Shown: piece by piece, positions 32,180 to 43,064 of the stretch
How positions within the stretch are numbered: the stretch's first letter is position 1
How the letters are laid out: each line of letters starts with the position of its first letter
From: Litorimonas cladophorae
Lineage (GTDB): Bacteria; Pseudomonadota; Alphaproteobacteria; Caulobacterales; Maricaulaceae
Direction: 5' to 3'
Length of the DNA: 64,000 nucleotides
Assembly (NCBI RefSeq): GCF_014652455.1
Contig: NZ_BMYV01000003.1
Span: 62,001 to 126,000, forward strand
Made by a program: the position numbers and the translations under genes
The notes under the pieces: model-generated
Told to the model about the DNA's origin: nothing
What the model saw: only the letters and a program-made list of their open reading frames with translations
Databases searched by the model: none

Positions 32180-33901
32180 ATGACCTACGTCCTGCTGGAC
32201 GATCAAGGCACAGGGAAGCAACTTCTTTTCCGCGAAGCTGAACGTATTATCACGGCGAGAACCCGCGCCGATTTACCCGCTGCTTTCGACGCCATTGAAG
32301 CGGAACAAGCCAGGGGTAAATGGCTGGCGGGGTCGATGGCTTATGAATTGGGCCATGCGTTGGAATCCCATTTCGAAGCGCCACAGATTGAAGCTCCCCT
32401 CATCCAATTGGGCGTTTTCGATGCGCCTGTGGATCATCCGCCCGTAGACTGGCTATATACGCGCAGTATCCCTGACCTGGAGTTCGTGCCCAGCTGGAGC
32501 GAGGCAGACTACCTCGCCCGCTTCGATCAGGTACAACGTTACCTGCAGGCAGGCGATTGTTACCAAGTTAATTTGACCTTTCCCCTATACGCGGAAAGCC
32601 GCGCAACAGCTCAGCAAGTTTACGCCGCTTTTCGTCGTCGCCAACCGGGCCGATATGGCGCCGTCGTCAGTTTAGGCGGCGCGGATATCGTTAGCTTCTC
32701 CCCGGAGTTATTTTTCGAACGCCGCGGCCAAAATATGCGGATGCGTCCGATGAAAGGTACGCGCCCTCGACATAACGATGCAAAAATCGACGCCGCAATT
32801 TTGGCTGAGATGCGCGCCGAGCCCAAAAGCCAAGCCGAAAACTTGATGATTGTTGATTTGCTGCGCAATGATCTGTCGCGATTGTGCGAAGCAGGAAGCG
32901 TGAAGGTGCCAGAACTTTTCACACTAGAAACCTACCCCACCCTTCATCAGATGACCTCGCAGGTCACAGGTCGACTGCGGCCGCATGTTAAATGGGCCGA
33001 AATATTGCGCGGTCTCTTTCCCTGTGGGTCCGTAACTGGAGCTCCAAAAATTCGCGCAATGGAAATTATCCAAGATCTAGAACTTGGCCCCCGGGAAGCC
33101 TATTGCGGAAGTGTCGGATATATTGCGCCCAATGGAGATGCCAGCTTTTCCGTAGCCATCCGAACCGTCCAAATGCGAGCAGGAATCTTACGTTATGACG
33201 TAGGCTCTGGCGTAGTTTTAGATAGTGAGGGGTCTGACGAATATCGCGAGTGTTTGTTGAAATCGCAAATCTTCCAGACCCCGCCTGAGAATGTGTTTGA
33301 GACGTTCCGACGAACCCCGACAGGCGAAATCCCAAACGCAAACCTCCACATTTCTCGCATGGCCGAGGCGAACGGGACTCCCCTCAAAACGGTTCAGGCC
33401 GAGTTTAAAAAAATTCAGACAAGCCGACCTCAAGAGGACCTGCGCGTTCGTTTCGAACAACACGGTGACGGATTTAAAACCACGTTTTCACCCTATCTCG
33501 ATCTCAGCACGCCGTTAAAATTAGCCATCTCCCGATACCCCTTGACTGAAGCTTCACAAATGACGGTTAAAAAAACGACCCGTCGCGACTTTTATGATGG
33601 GGAACGCGAGCGCATTGGCGCAGGAATTTTGGTCGATGAAGTGATTTTCCTCAACGCGAATGAGGAAGTCTGCGAAGGGTCTTTTACCACAATATTTGTG
33701 GAGAAAGACGGACAGCTTTACACGCCTGACTTGTCCAGCGGGCTGCTACCAGGAATTTTGAGACAACATTATCTGGAAACAGGAAAAGCAGAATCGAAGG
33801 TTCTCACCCTGACCGACTTAAGTGCTGCTGATGCAATTTATGTCGGGAACAGCTTGCGCGGCTTAATGCCCGCACAATTTATAAATATGCTGCGACATTA
33901 A
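32180..33901 (+). CDS. pabBC: aminodeoxychorismate synthase component I fused to aminodeoxychorismate lyase (PabB-PabC)
   Basis: 573 residues. The N-terminal about 365 residues are a chorismate-binding PabB: QAGDCYQVNLTFPL, SPELFFERRG, RPMKGTRPR, then LRNDLSRLCEAGSV and GSVTGAPKIRAME. The remainder is a fold-type IV PLP lyase (PabC): VKKTTRRDFYDGERE with the PLP Lys, EVCEGSFTTIF and SSGLLPGILRQHYLE. Together these steps turn chorismate into 4-aminobenzoate for folate. The glutaminase PabA is not nearby. The fusion order is common in proteobacteria. Confidence 0.92.
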   Translation: MTYVLLDDQGTGKQLLFREAERIITARTRADLPAAFDAIEAEQARGKWLAGSMAYELGHALESHFEAPQIEAPLIQLGVFDAPVDHPPVDWLYTRSIPDLEFVPSWSEADYLARFDQVQRYLQAGDCYQVNLTFPLYAESRATAQQVYAAFRRRQPGRYGAVVSLGGADIVSFSPELFFERRGQNMRMRPMKGTRPRHNDAKIDAAILAEMRAEPKSQAENLMIVDLLRNDLSRLCEAGSVKVPELFTLETYPTLHQMTSQVTGRLRPHVKWAEILRGLFPCGSVTGAPKIRAMEIIQDLELGPREAYCGSVGYIAPNGDASFSVAIRTVQMRAGILRYDVGSGVVLDSEGSDEYRECLLKSQIFQTPPENVFETFRRTPTGEIPNANLHISRMAEANGTPLKTVQAEFKKIQTSRPQEDLRVRFEQHGDGFKTTFSPYLDLSTPLKLAISRYPLTEASQMTVKKTTRRDFYDGERERIGAGILVDEVIFLNANEEVCEGSFTTIFVEKDGQLYTPDLSSGLLPGILRQHYLETGKAESKVLTLTDLSAADAIYVGNSLRGLMPAQFINMLRH

Positions 33902-33972
33902 GCTCGGACCATTGACGGCCTTTTCCTGCCCGCTAAGGTAGTGGCAACAGAACCTAAAGGCTGACACACCAC

Positions 33973-34941
33973 GTGGCACTTATTATACACGCTTATCACG
34001 TCGCGCCGAACGGCAAATCGACGCGAATTCCGGATGCAGAACTTGGGCTTCCGCGCCCTGAGGGAGAGGGTTATGATTGGTATCATCTGACCCGACATGA
34101 CCCGTCCATTCAGTCGGTCTTCGAAGCTGATGCTTTTTTAGATAAAGTTGCAGAGCAAACCTTACTGGCGGAAGACTCTCGCCCCCGCACAATTATGCGG
34201 AATGACGACGTTTTAATTAATTTACGTGGCGTGAATTTGAACCCCGGCTCAGAACCTGAAGACATGATCGGCATTCGTTTTTTCGTTCAGCCCACGCGTA
34301 TTGTGAGCGTAGAGAAACGCCCTTTGCGGGCCACAGGAGACATTGCGGCGCGGTTGGATCGACAAGTTGCCCCCAAAACGCCAGGCGGTTTTATGTCAAC
34401 ATTCGCCCAAGCCATGATCGAACGGATGGCGCCCACAATCACGGAGCTGAACGAGCAAGTCGACGGATTGGAAGAGAAAATCGAAACGGGCGAAACAGAG
34501 GCGGCCCGATCTAGTGTCTCAGGTTTGCGCCGCCAAGCTATCATGTTGCGCCGATATCTTGCTCCACAACGCGATGCGTTAAATTCACTCTCCCAGCAGA
34601 CACTGTCTTGGATTTCGCATGACGACCAATTGCGTTTGCGCGAAGCCGCAGATCAGGCCACGCGCGTCACAGAAGAATTGGACGCCGTTCGCGAACGTTG
34701 CGCAATTGTGAAAGACCAATTGACCGATATTCGCGCCGAACAAATGAATAATAACATGATGATTTTGGCCGTCGTTTCCGCCGTCTTTCTGCCGCTGGGT
34801 CTTATCTCAGGCATGATGGGCATTAATGTCGGCGGAATGCCTTGGGTCGAAAGCGGTATGGGGTTCTGGTATGTCACCGGAATCGTCATTGGAGTGGGCG
34901 TAATCCAGTTCATTTTATTCCGCATTTTGAAATGGGTGTAG
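33973..34941 (+). CDS. zntB: CorA-family divalent-cation channel, ZntB-like
   Basis: 322 residues starting at a GTG. A large N-terminal cytoplasmic alpha/beta domain with coiled helices (about 130-250) precedes two C-terminal transmembrane helices. The pore-loop signature follows helix one as GMMGINVGGMPW, the GIN version that marks ZntB-type zinc transporters rather than GMN magnesium channels. So zinc export/import in the inner membrane is the likely role. It stands alone upstream of the DUF4129 operon by eight bases and may share its transcript. Confidence 0.88.
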   Translation: MALIIHAYHVAPNGKSTRIPDAELGLPRPEGEGYDWYHLTRHDPSIQSVFEADAFLDKVAEQTLLAEDSRPRTIMRNDDVLINLRGVNLNPGSEPEDMIGIRFFVQPTRIVSVEKRPLRATGDIAARLDRQVAPKTPGGFMSTFAQAMIERMAPTITELNEQVDGLEEKIETGETEAARSSVSGLRRQAIMLRRYLAPQRDALNSLSQQTLSWISHDDQLRLREAADQATRVTEELDAVRERCAIVKDQLTDIRAEQMNNNMMILAVVSAVFLPLGLISGMMGINVGGMPWVESGMGFWYVTGIVIGVGVIQFILFRILKWV

Positions 34942-34948
34942 CCTCCGC

Positions 34949-35719
34949 GTGATCCGCTTTCTGCGCCTTATCTGTTTATCCATCTACCTTGCCTGTCTTT
35001 TGGGGTTGGGTTTCGGGAATGCGGCTGCGCAAACGGCTGACTCTGTTGACGTTGAGAGCGTCAACGCAACAATGCCGGGCCAAGCCGATGCGGATATTGA
35101 ATCAGCCTTTCGAACGGTCAAACGCAATGAAGCCTATCAATTTGAATTAGCGGAACCGATCCCTCAGCGTCCGCCCAATCGATTCATGCGATGGTTGGGC
35201 AAAGTCATTGGTGCAATTTTCAAAGTTTTGGGACCGCTTCTCGAAATAGCATTTTATCTGGGTGTCGGCGGCCTCATATTGGGTGCGATCTATCTCATTG
35301 GGCGCGCGATTTATGAAACACGTTTTGCCAAAACGCCCGCAACAGAGGCGGCCGAACCAGACGTCCCTCTATATCAGCCAGCTCAAGCGCAAGCTCGTAT
35401 CCTCTTGGACGAGATTGACCGTCTCGCCGCAGAAGGCCGATATGGCGAAGCCGTTCACACTCTGCTTTTCCGCTCGATTCAGGATATTGACCGTAATCGG
35501 CCCAATGTCGTCCGTCGCAGTTTGACGGCGCGCGAAATTGGCAGTCTGAGCGTGCTGACCTCCGACGCACGCACCGCTTTCTCAACAATCGCAGGCGTTT
35601 CAGAACTCGCCCATTTTGGAGGCGTGTCCGTCAACAAGGCGGGATTTGAAACGGCGCGCGCCGCCTATGCTGACCTGGCAGGGGTTGCTCCGGCTCAGAC
35701 GCGGAGGCGACGGGCATGA
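34949..35719 (+). CDS. DUF4129 domain membrane protein
   Basis: 256 residues from a GTG start. A signal peptide (FLRLICLSIYLACLLGLG) is followed by an exported linker, one transmembrane helix (LEIAFYLGVGGLILGAIYLIG, about 95-115) and a C-terminal DUF4129 domain (about 140-245) with RYGEAVHTLLFRSIQDID and RRSLTAREI. DUF4129 proteins accompany MoxR ATPases in many bacteria. The stop overlaps the next gene (ATGAG at 35716), the first of a six-gene coupled operon. Confidence 0.82.
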   Translation: MIRFLRLICLSIYLACLLGLGFGNAAAQTADSVDVESVNATMPGQADADIESAFRTVKRNEAYQFELAEPIPQRPPNRFMRWLGKVIGAIFKVLGPLLEIAFYLGVGGLILGAIYLIGRAIYETRFAKTPATEAAEPDVPLYQPAQAQARILLDEIDRLAAEGRYGEAVHTLLFRSIQDIDRNRPNVVRRSLTAREIGSLSVLTSDARTAFSTIAGVSELAHFGGVSVNKAGFETARAAYADLAGVAPAQTRRRRA

Positions 35720-37272
35720 GTGCGGCAAGCCGACATAGAGACGCCGTTTTGTCCAAAAGCCTGTCCGGTCGACAGTCTGCGGAACGACGTCCTGGAGCCG
35801 CTGGCGTCCTATTCCGCCCGATCACGCTGATCAGCTTACTACTCATCGGGCTTTTCGCGTTTGGCGCGTTAATCGTCCTGAGCGGTTTTGCAAAAGATTT
35901 GCGCAAAGCCCCACCTGGGCAGGCAACGCCACGCTCCATTTCCGCAGTCGGCTATCAGGCCCTTACAGAATATTTGAAGGAATTAAATTTTGACGTCGCG
36001 GAAACACGGGGTGAGCGGGGCTACTTTGATCGCGAAAGCCGACTGGTCGTTTACACACCCTCAAGTCCCTATGCGCGTCTAAAACGAACATTAGAGGATA
36101 CAGAAGAGGAAGTCCGTTTGATTGTCCTGCCGAAATGGTCTGTCGGTCAAATGATCCCTCAAAAGGGCGAGTCGGGCCGAAATGACTGGGCGCGAAAAAC
36201 AAGCGAAGAGGGTCTTCATTCGGCAGGCGACTATCAATCCATGATGGAAAATATGCCTGTTATCCGCCGACACAGTGAGCCCACAGTCAACGCCCAAGTT
36301 TTTTTCGACGTACCAACTGAACGTAGTTTGCCGCCTAAATTATCTCCTGACTTTAAGGACCTTCAATATTTCGATCTGAATACAGCGTGGACGGATTATC
36401 AAAGTGAGTTACGTGCGCTTCGCGAAGCTGAGGCCGAGGACCGTCGACGGAAAAATGCGGAGGCTGAAGGCAAAGACTATACGCCCAAAAAAGCAAAAGA
36501 AGCGTCTGACGCCGATGACGCCTCAGAGACGGAAACTGTCGACCCGTTTACACTGCCTGAACATGATAGCCTGATGCAGATAGATGGCAAAACCGTCTTG
36601 ATCCGACTTGAGAACACACAAACCTATATTCTGTCAGAACCTGATCTGATCAACACGATGGCATTTGAAACCCAATCAGGCGCACATCTCGCCAGCGCCA
36701 TCATCAATGAAGTCATCGGTGAAGCCGGGATGGAGTGGCAAGTGATAGACTTTGACGTCAGCCTACACGGGATTGAAGCCAATCAAAATATCATCAAATT
36801 AATGGTCACCCCACCCTTCTTGGCGGCCACGCTTTGTTTGTTGGCGGCAGGTGGATTGGTCGCCTGGCAAGGTTTCAACCGTTTCGGCGACCCCGCACGT
36901 GTCCGCCCCGATTATGCGCAAGGTCCGGTGAGCTTGGCCGAAACGGCTGCTGGATTTATGGAAACAGCCGGACGCGCACATAAGACTGGCGACGCCTATG
37001 CGGACTTAATCCGAAGGCAAGTCGCTGAGGCGCTGGGATTTGGCGCACGCTCAATGGAACATACAAATACGTTAGTAGACGCACGCGAAAAGCGTCTGGA
37101 ACTACAGCCCCGTTTTGCTGATCTGAAACACGCCATAAAGACGGCCGACACGCAAAGTTATCCGCAATATGCGAGAGCCCTGACGGCGTGGCGAGACGCC
37201 ATGACGGCCACCAATATGACGATATCAGATCAAAAGAATATAGATCTTGGACAAGAGGACCGCTCCCTATGA
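35716..37272 (+). CDS. DUF4350 domain membrane protein
   Basis: 518 residues with an N-terminal transmembrane helix (about 35-58), a periplasmic DUF4350 region opening [19 protein letters not shown] (about 75-125), a charged low-complexity segment (about 225-275) with many Glu/Asp/Lys, and a second helix near 355-375. The C-terminal part is a cytoplasmic helical domain. DUF4350 proteins are partners of MoxR/DUF58 systems; function is unknown. It overlaps both neighbours by four bases. Confidence 0.8.
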   Translation: MSAASRHRDAVLSKSLSGRQSAERRPGAAGVLFRPITLISLLLIGLFAFGALIVLSGFAKDLRKAPPGQATPRSISAVGYQALTEYLKELNFDVAETRGERGYFDRESRLVVYTPSSPYARLKRTLEDTEEEVRLIVLPKWSVGQMIPQKGESGRNDWARKTSEEGLHSAGDYQSMMENMPVIRRHSEPTVNAQVFFDVPTERSLPPKLSPDFKDLQYFDLNTAWTDYQSELRALREAEAEDRRRKNAEAEGKDYTPKKAKEASDADDASETETVDPFTLPEHDSLMQIDGKTVLIRLENTQTYILSEPDLINTMAFETQSGAHLASAIINEVIGEAGMEWQVIDFDVSLHGIEANQNIIKLMVTPPFLAATLCLLAAGGLVAWQGFNRFGDPARVRPDYAQGPVSLAETAAGFMETAGRAHKTGDAYADLIRRQVAEALGFGARSMEHTNTLVDAREKRLELQPRFADLKHAIKTADTQSYPQYARALTAWRDAMTATNMTISDQKNIDLGQEDRSL

Positions 37273-38264
37273 CCGAAACACCTACGACAGACACGCGCCC
37301 GAATGAGAGCGCCCTCGCCGATATCCAAAACTTAGCTGCGGCCGTACGTTCTGAGGTGGGGAAGGTCATCATTGGTCAAACCGATACCGTTGACTTACTT
37401 CTGACGGCATTGCTGTCCCGCGGGCATATCTTGCTCGAGGGTGTTCCTGGTACGGCTAAAACATTTATGGCGCAGGTTTTTGCGCATGTGACCAAATTAG
37501 ATTTTGGACGCATCCAATTCACCCCTGACCTGCTGCCAGGCGATCTATTGGGAACAAACCTTTTCTCCTTTCAGACAAATGAGTTCACTTTGGTAAAAGG
37601 TCCAATTTTTTGCGACATGCTCTTGGCCGATGAAATCAACCGAACGCCGCCAAAGACGCAAGCCGCACTGCTTGAGGCTATGCAGGAGCGCCAAGTCACC
37701 ATTGACGGCCAAGGCTTCCCGCTTGGTGAAAATTTCATGGTTGTCGCCACACAAAACCCGATTGAACAACAAGGCACTTATCCCTTGCCCGAAGCCCAAC
37801 TAGACCGCTTTCTCTTCAAACATATTTTGTCCTACCCGACACGCGACGAAGAAATCCGTATTGTGCAACAGCATGGCCAACGTGCAGGCACACCGAGCTT
37901 GAACGAATTAGGGCTCAAAACTGTTTTGACAAAAGCGGCGCTTAAAAAAGCCCGCGCCTCGATTGGGGCTATTCATCTTAATGATGAAGTGACAAATTAC
38001 GTCGTCGATTTGGTCCGCGGCACACGCGACAATCCATTGTTTGAAACAGGGGCCAGCCCGCGTGCCGCCGCCATGATCGCAAGCTCATCCCGCGCCTATG
38101 CCGCGTTGCAGGGCCGTAATTATGTAATCCCTGATGATGTCAAATCGATTGCCCTGCCCGCACTTCGTCACCGGGCCGTTCTCTCACCTGCGGCTGAAAT
38201 CGAAGGCCGCACAGCGGATGAAGTGATCACAACCGTCATCGAACAAACGCAGGCACCGCGTTAA
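37269..38264 (+). CDS. MoxR-family AAA+ ATPase
   Basis: 331 residues from the ATG at 37269, which overlaps the upstream stop codon. The MoxR hallmarks are clear: P-loop [15 protein letters not shown], Walker [27 protein letters not shown], and sensor 1 [23 protein letters not shown]. MoxR AAA+ proteins act as chaperones that help assemble or load metal or cofactor complexes, together with VWA or DUF58 partners. The DUF58 gene follows. The precise client here is unknown. Confidence 0.93.
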   Translation: MTETPTTDTRPNESALADIQNLAAAVRSEVGKVIIGQTDTVDLLLTALLSRGHILLEGVPGTAKTFMAQVFAHVTKLDFGRIQFTPDLLPGDLLGTNLFSFQTNEFTLVKGPIFCDMLLADEINRTPPKTQAALLEAMQERQVTIDGQGFPLGENFMVVATQNPIEQQGTYPLPEAQLDRFLFKHILSYPTRDEEIRIVQQHGQRAGTPSLNELGLKTVLTKAALKKARASIGAIHLNDEVTNYVVDLVRGTRDNPLFETGASPRAAAMIASSSRAYAALQGRNYVIPDDVKSIALPALRHRAVLSPAAEIEGRTADEVITTVIEQTQAPR

Positions 38265-38288
38265 GGCTGCGGCCAAGACGTTTCTCTT

Positions 38289-39635
38289 GTGACATTTCGC
38301 ACTCAGACATATCCAACTCGAGCCGCCGTTTTTGCGGCAGCGCTTGGCTTGCCCGTGACGCTGCTGCTCGCGCTCTTTTTGCCCGCGCTCTGGTTGATTG
38401 GGGCGGCGTGGGTTGCGGGTTTGCTCGGCCTGATGGTGTTGGATATTCTGCTCTCGACATCAATCAAACGCATGGCGCCTGATCTGGAGTCCCCCGGGTC
38501 AGGATATGTTGGCCATAATTATGACGTAAGGGTCACGACGCCATTTGGCCCTGGCGTGCCACCGCGTTCGCCAGAACAACGCCTTAGTGTCAACGACCGC
38601 CTGACGGTGTCGCCATCAATCGCGCGTGCAGGACAAGGCGAAGGCGGCATGTTAGCCCTCTTTAGCATCCGCACAGAATTGCGTGGCACAGCTGAGCTGG
38701 AACGGCTCTGGACACGCTGGCAAGGCCCGTTGGGGTTAGTCTGGCGACAGCGCATCGATCCGCTGAACCGCGAAATCCCCGTAACGTCAGATACGCAAAT
38801 GGTCCGCGACACTGCCGCAGAAATTTTCACCAAAGATGCCAATATCGGGCAAAAACTCCAGCGCCTGCGCGGCGAAGGAACAGAGTTTGATGGCCTGACT
38901 GAATGGGTGGCTGGCATGGATAAGCGGTCAATTGATTGGAAACATTCCGCCCGCCACGGGACCTTATTGTCGCGAGAATTCCGCACTGAACGAAATCATA
39001 ATATCGTCTTTGCCTTTGATACAGGACATTTGATGGCAGAAGCTGTGGAAGATGTCGAAACTGGCGAAGCCATGACAAAGCTAGACCGCGCGTTGAATGC
39101 GGCCTTGCTCATGGCGTTTGTCTCGCTAAAGATTGGCGACAAAGTCGGGCTCTATGCTTTTGATCAAAAACCATATCTGTATGCGCCAGCAATCGGTAAC
39201 ACGCGCAGCTTTGCCCAAATCCGTCGCGTGTCGGCCCGTGTGGAATATTCCACAGCAGAGACGAACTTCACCCTCGGTCTCAGCCAGTTGGCCCAGAACC
39301 TTCAACGACGCACCTTGATCGTTGTTTTTACAGATTTCGTCGACAGTACCCAAGCCGAACTTATGGTCGAAAATATGGCCCGCCTGCTCAAACGACATAT
39401 CGTGATCTTTGTCGCTTTCCGAAATACTGCGCTTGATAGCTTGATAACGCGAGCCGCAGACACCCCCGAAGAAGCCGCTGCAAGTCTGATCGGCGATGGC
39501 CTAATGCGCGAACGTGAGATCGTGCTGAAGCGCCTGCAACGCATGGGTGTCAATGTGATTGACGCCAATGCCGACACGCTCAACATGAAAGTCCTCAATA
39601 CCTATATGATGCTTAAGGCCCGCAATGCGATTTAA
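38289..39635 (+). CDS. DUF58 domain protein
   Basis: 448 residues from a GTG. Two N-terminal transmembrane helices (about 15-60) are followed by a beta-rich region and the DUF58 domain (about 200-275) with EFDGLTEWVAGMDKRSIDWKHSARHG. The C-terminal half looks like a VWA-type domain: IVFAFDTGHLM gives a degenerate MIDAS (DxGxxM instead of DxSxS), then LIVVFTDFVDS. It is the usual partner of MoxR, 24 bases downstream of it. Confidence 0.88.
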   Translation: MTFRTQTYPTRAAVFAAALGLPVTLLLALFLPALWLIGAAWVAGLLGLMVLDILLSTSIKRMAPDLESPGSGYVGHNYDVRVTTPFGPGVPPRSPEQRLSVNDRLTVSPSIARAGQGEGGMLALFSIRTELRGTAELERLWTRWQGPLGLVWRQRIDPLNREIPVTSDTQMVRDTAAEIFTKDANIGQKLQRLRGEGTEFDGLTEWVAGMDKRSIDWKHSARHGTLLSREFRTERNHNIVFAFDTGHLMAEAVEDVETGEAMTKLDRALNAALLMAFVSLKIGDKVGLYAFDQKPYLYAPAIGNTRSFAQIRRVSARVEYSTAETNFTLGLSQLAQNLQRRTLIVVFTDFVDSTQAELMVENMARLLKRHIVIFVAFRNTALDSLITRAADTPEEAAASLIGDGLMREREIVLKRLQRMGVNVIDANADTLNMKVLNTYMMLKARNAI

Positions 39636-39659
39636 GGACCACATCACGGGAGAGACGTC

Positions 39660-40673
39660 ATGAAACGTCGGACCCTCACGCTGAAATCCAAACGCTTTCG
39701 CGAGGAGCGTCAAGAGGTTTGGAAAGAGATGGAAACGATGCTGCAACGCATTGAGGCTCGCTCTGTGCGCGGACTGACGGATGAGGAGTTAATTAAATTG
39801 CCCCGCCTCTATCGGTCGACGCTTTCATCGCTCTCCGTGGCGCGGGCGACCTCGTTGGATCAAAGTGTCGTCACTTATCTCGAATCCCTCTGTACGCGCG
39901 CTTATTACGTCATTTACGGCAGCCAGCAGCGCTTGCGAGATCGTATCTATAATTTCTTCGCCCGTGACTGGCCATTGGCAGTTCAGACGGCATGGAAAGA
40001 TGTCGCCGCCTCCAGCTTTATCTTCGCCTTAGGCATTTTAATTGGCTTCGTTTTGGTCTCAAATAATCCGGATTGGTTTTACTCCTTCATGAGCGCCGAG
40101 ATGGCAAGCGGTCGAACGCCCGCCGCTTCGGAAGAATATCTACGTAGTACGATCTATGGCTATGAATCTGAGGACGGGGGACTTGGTGCTTTCGCCGCGT
40201 TCCTCTTTTCAAACAATAGTCGGGTGTCGATATTTGCCTTTGCTCTCGGATTTGCTTTCGCTCTCCCGACAGTGGCGCTTTTACTCTATAACGGCTTGTC
40301 CATCGGCGCCTTTATCGCTGTGTTTGCAAGCAAGGGACTGGGCTTCGAAATTGGCGGTTGGTTGTCCATTCATGGCACGACGGAATTGTTCGCAATTGCT
40401 CTGGCGGGTGCTGGGGGCATGCTCATCGGACGTGCGGTCGCATTTCCGGGGGATATGACACGGGTCGAATCTATGCGATCCAAAGCCGAACAGGCGGCCA
40501 TCATCTTGGGTGGGGTCGTTGTGATGATGTTCGTCGCGGGCCTACTTGAAGGATTTGGCCGACAATTGATTGATAATGATTGGGTGCGTTACGGCATTGG
40601 CGGGTCAATGCTGACGTTCTGGCTGCTCTATTTCTTCCTACCGCGTAAATCGCTTGAAAGCGCAAAAGCATGA
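39660..40673 (+). CDS. SpoIIM-family (stage II sporulation protein M) membrane protein
   Basis: 337 residues with six or so hydrophobic segments. The conserved Stage II sporulation M domain (about 160-310) is recognisable by FSNNSRVSIFAFALGFAF, LLLYNGLSIGAFIAVF and GWLSIHGTTELFAIALAGA with the conserved HG and E. In sporulators SpoIIM acts in a septal hydrolase complex; non-sporulators carry it in MoxR clusters with unknown role. A Shine-Dalgarno GGGAGA precedes the ATG. It overlaps the RDD gene by four bases. Confidence 0.85.
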   Translation: MKRRTLTLKSKRFREERQEVWKEMETMLQRIEARSVRGLTDEELIKLPRLYRSTLSSLSVARATSLDQSVVTYLESLCTRAYYVIYGSQQRLRDRIYNFFARDWPLAVQTAWKDVAASSFIFALGILIGFVLVSNNPDWFYSFMSAEMASGRTPAASEEYLRSTIYGYESEDGGLGAFAAFLFSNNSRVSIFAFALGFAFALPTVALLLYNGLSIGAFIAVFASKGLGFEIGGWLSIHGTTELFAIALAGAGGMLIGRAVAFPGDMTRVESMRSKAEQAAIILGGVVVMMFVAGLLEGFGRQLIDNDWVRYGIGGSMLTFWLLYFFLPRKSLESAKA

Positions 40674-41551
40674 GCGCCGCAGGATCACTCTCAGTCGATC
40701 AGATTAAGCTAGGTCGGCGTCATTTGGTGACGCCAGAGGGCGTTGATTTACAGATCGAATTGGCAGATGTTGGCTCGCGCATTGGGGCTTTTGCGATTGA
40801 TCTCATTATCATGATTGTTGTGTTAATCGCGGCTGGGTTCGGCCTGAGCTCGATGAGTATTTATAATGGGGAACTAGCCTTTACGATATTCGTCTTGATC
40901 GCATTTCTTCTACGCAGTTTCTATTTCACCCTATTTGAAATGGGTCGGCGCGCGGCGACCCCTGGAAAAATGCTGATGAAAATTCGTGTTGCGGCGCGCG
41001 GGAAAGCCCGCCTTTCCGCCGCGAGTGTTTTCGCACGGAATGCCTTGCGAGAGATTGGGTTCTTCCTGCCAATCGGTTTCCTGTTTGGCATTGGGCAAGG
41101 CGGAGTCGATGGTTGGATCAGCTTATTGGTGTCAATCTGGGCCGGAATATTTTTGATGTTCCCCCTCTTTAATCGGGATCGGTTACGTGTTGGCGATCTG
41201 GTCGCGGGCACTTGGGTGGTTAAATCACCCCGCCCAATTCTTGCCGCTGACTTGATCACCACTGACGCCCCGGAAGTTGAAGCTGCCTTTGCGAAGTTCG
41301 CCTTCACACCCGCCCAAATCGACATGTATGGGATCAAAGAACTTCATGTTCTGGAAGATGTCCTGCGCGCCAGAGATAGAGAGGTGATGACCGATGTTGC
41401 GACCCGCATTCGGACAAAAATCGGATGGACGTGGGAAGAAGGCGAGAGCGACGCCACCTTCCTGCGCGCCTATTACGCGGCTTTGCGCGGACGTTTGGAA
41501 TCTAAAATGCTAATGGGTGTGCGTCGGAAAGACAAATTCGACCGTCGTTAA
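40670..41551 (+). CDS. RDD-family membrane protein
   Basis: 293 residues. The RDD domain (about 25-185) is visible as VGSRIGAFAIDLIIMIVVLI, where the family name residues Arg and Asp lie in the first helix, FYFTLFEMGRRAATPGKMLMKIRV, and RDRLRVGDLVAGTWVV. Three or four transmembrane helices precede a soluble C-terminal tail of about 95 residues. Known RDD proteins include transporters and antiporters. It is the last gene of the MoxR operon and is convergent with sdaA. Confidence 0.87.
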   Translation: MSAAGSLSVDQIKLGRRHLVTPEGVDLQIELADVGSRIGAFAIDLIIMIVVLIAAGFGLSSMSIYNGELAFTIFVLIAFLLRSFYFTLFEMGRRAATPGKMLMKIRVAARGKARLSAASVFARNALREIGFFLPIGFLFGIGQGGVDGWISLLVSIWAGIFLMFPLFNRDRLRVGDLVAGTWVVKSPRPILAADLITTDAPEVEAAFAKFAFTPAQIDMYGIKELHVLEDVLRARDREVMTDVATRIRTKIGWTWEEGESDATFLRAYYAALRGRLESKMLMGVRRKDKFDRR

Positions 41552-41568
41552 TTTGCGGTCAGGCCAGT

Positions 41569-42951
41569 CTAGCACTCAATCACATTAACGGCCAAACCGC
41601 CTTGGCTTGTCTCTTTATATTTTGAGCTCATATCGAGCCCCGTTTGGCGCATGGTTTCGATCACCTGATCCAGGCTCACCTTACCATGACCTGTCCCATG
41701 CATGGCCAGGCGCGCCGCATTGGCCGCTTTCACTGCGCCAATTGCGTTGCGTTCGATACAGGGAATTTGAACTAATCCGCCGACAGGGTCACAGGTCAGT
41801 CCTAGATTATGCTCCATTCCAATTTCCGCCGCACATGCGGCCTGTCGAGGCGTTGCCCCCCAGACAGCGGCCAAACCCGCAGCGGCCATTGAACAGGCCA
41901 CACCGACTTCGCCTTGGCATCCCATTTCCGCCCCAGAAATCGACGCCCGCTGTTTATAGAGCAGCCCAACACCGCCCGCCGTCGCGAGGAAAGTTCGAAT
42001 TTTTTGATATTCAGGTGTACCGTTTTCATCGCAGCAATAATGCCGAATGATGGCGGGAATGATTCCGGCTGCGCCATTTGTCGGGGCTGTCACAACCTGT
42101 CCGCCCGCCGCATTTTCTTCGTTCACCGCCATCGCGTAAACATTTAGCCAATCGAACAGCGTTTCTTTTTCATTCGCGCCTGGGGCGGCGATTAACTTCG
42201 CCCAAATGTCAGAGGCGCGGCGCGAAACTTTCAATCCTCCGGGCAGAGTGCCCCGCGTTTTTAATCCGCGTTCTATGCCCGCCAACATCACATTTGTGAC
42301 GCGGTCCAGGCGGTCACAGGTTTTCTCACGCGGACGTCGCGCGTCTTCATTGGCAAATACAACTTCAGCAATGGACAGATTATTCGCGTCGCAAATCGCA
42401 AGCAGGTCAGCCGCAGAGCCAAACCGAAAGGGAACTGTTGGGCCGCCTGTCGTGACGCGGTCATTCTTGGCAGGTTTGGACAATTGTCTGTGACTGGCGG
42501 TAAATCCGCCACCCGTCGAATAATAAGTGCGCGCGTAGAGCTGCTGCCCCGCCGCATCGAAGGCCTGCATTTCCATTTCATTGGGATGTAATTCAGCGGT
42601 CTGTTCATAATCCAAGACAATGTCAGTGTCTGGGTCGAACTGTATGGTTAGACCGTCCCGTGTGAAGCGTTTATTCGCATGTAGCCCGCGCAACGCGGCC
42701 TCGGCGGCGTCAAGATCGATGGTTTCGGGTTTGAAACCTAAGAGGCCCAACGCCCCCGCGCGGGGCGTGCCATGACCGACACCGGTAAAGGCGAGTGACC
42801 CGCGAAAAATCATGCGAATACGGTGGGTTTTATTGCGGTGACCTTGCGTCTCTAAACGGTTCCAGAATCGCTGCGCAATTCGCATCGGTCCAACAGTATG
42901 GGATGAAGATGGCCCGATGCCGATGCGGAAAATATCGAGTACAGAAAGCAT
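41569..42951 (-). CDS. sdaA: L-serine ammonia-lyase, iron-sulfur type
   Basis: 460 residues from the ATG at 42951; a TTG six codons earlier is the only alternative. It deaminates L-serine to pyruvate using a 4Fe-4S cluster. The N-terminal beta domain has [16 protein letters not shown], the C-terminal catalytic domain has [30 protein letters not shown] and [18 protein letters not shown] with the cluster Cys residues. Length matches the single-chain bacterial enzyme. It stands alone on its strand, 114 bases from amn. Confidence 0.95.
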   Translation of the reverse strand: MLSVLDIFRIGIGPSSSHTVGPMRIAQRFWNRLETQGHRNKTHRIRMIFRGSLAFTGVGHGTPRAGALGLLGFKPETIDLDAAEAALRGLHANKRFTRDGLTIQFDPDTDIVLDYEQTAELHPNEMEMQAFDAAGQQLYARTYYSTGGGFTASHRQLSKPAKNDRVTTGGPTVPFRFGSAADLLAICDANNLSIAEVVFANEDARRPREKTCDRLDRVTNVMLAGIERGLKTRGTLPGGLKVSRRASDIWAKLIAAPGANEKETLFDWLNVYAMAVNEENAAGGQVVTAPTNGAAGIIPAIIRHYCCDENGTPEYQKIRTFLATAGGVGLLYKQRASISGAEMGCQGEVGVACSMAAAGLAAVWGATPRQAACAAEIGMEHNLGLTCDPVGGLVQIPCIERNAIGAVKAANAARLAMHGTGHGKVSLDQVIETMRQTGLDMSSKYKETSQGGLAVNVIEC

Positions 42952-43064
42952 AGTGAAATCCAATCCCAACTATCGAAATTCACCCATAGCTCAAATCTGG
43001 ATAGATCATCTCTCTATTTTCGGAAGCCGAGGATGCCTCGTCAGAAAATTAATCTACGCAGCGC

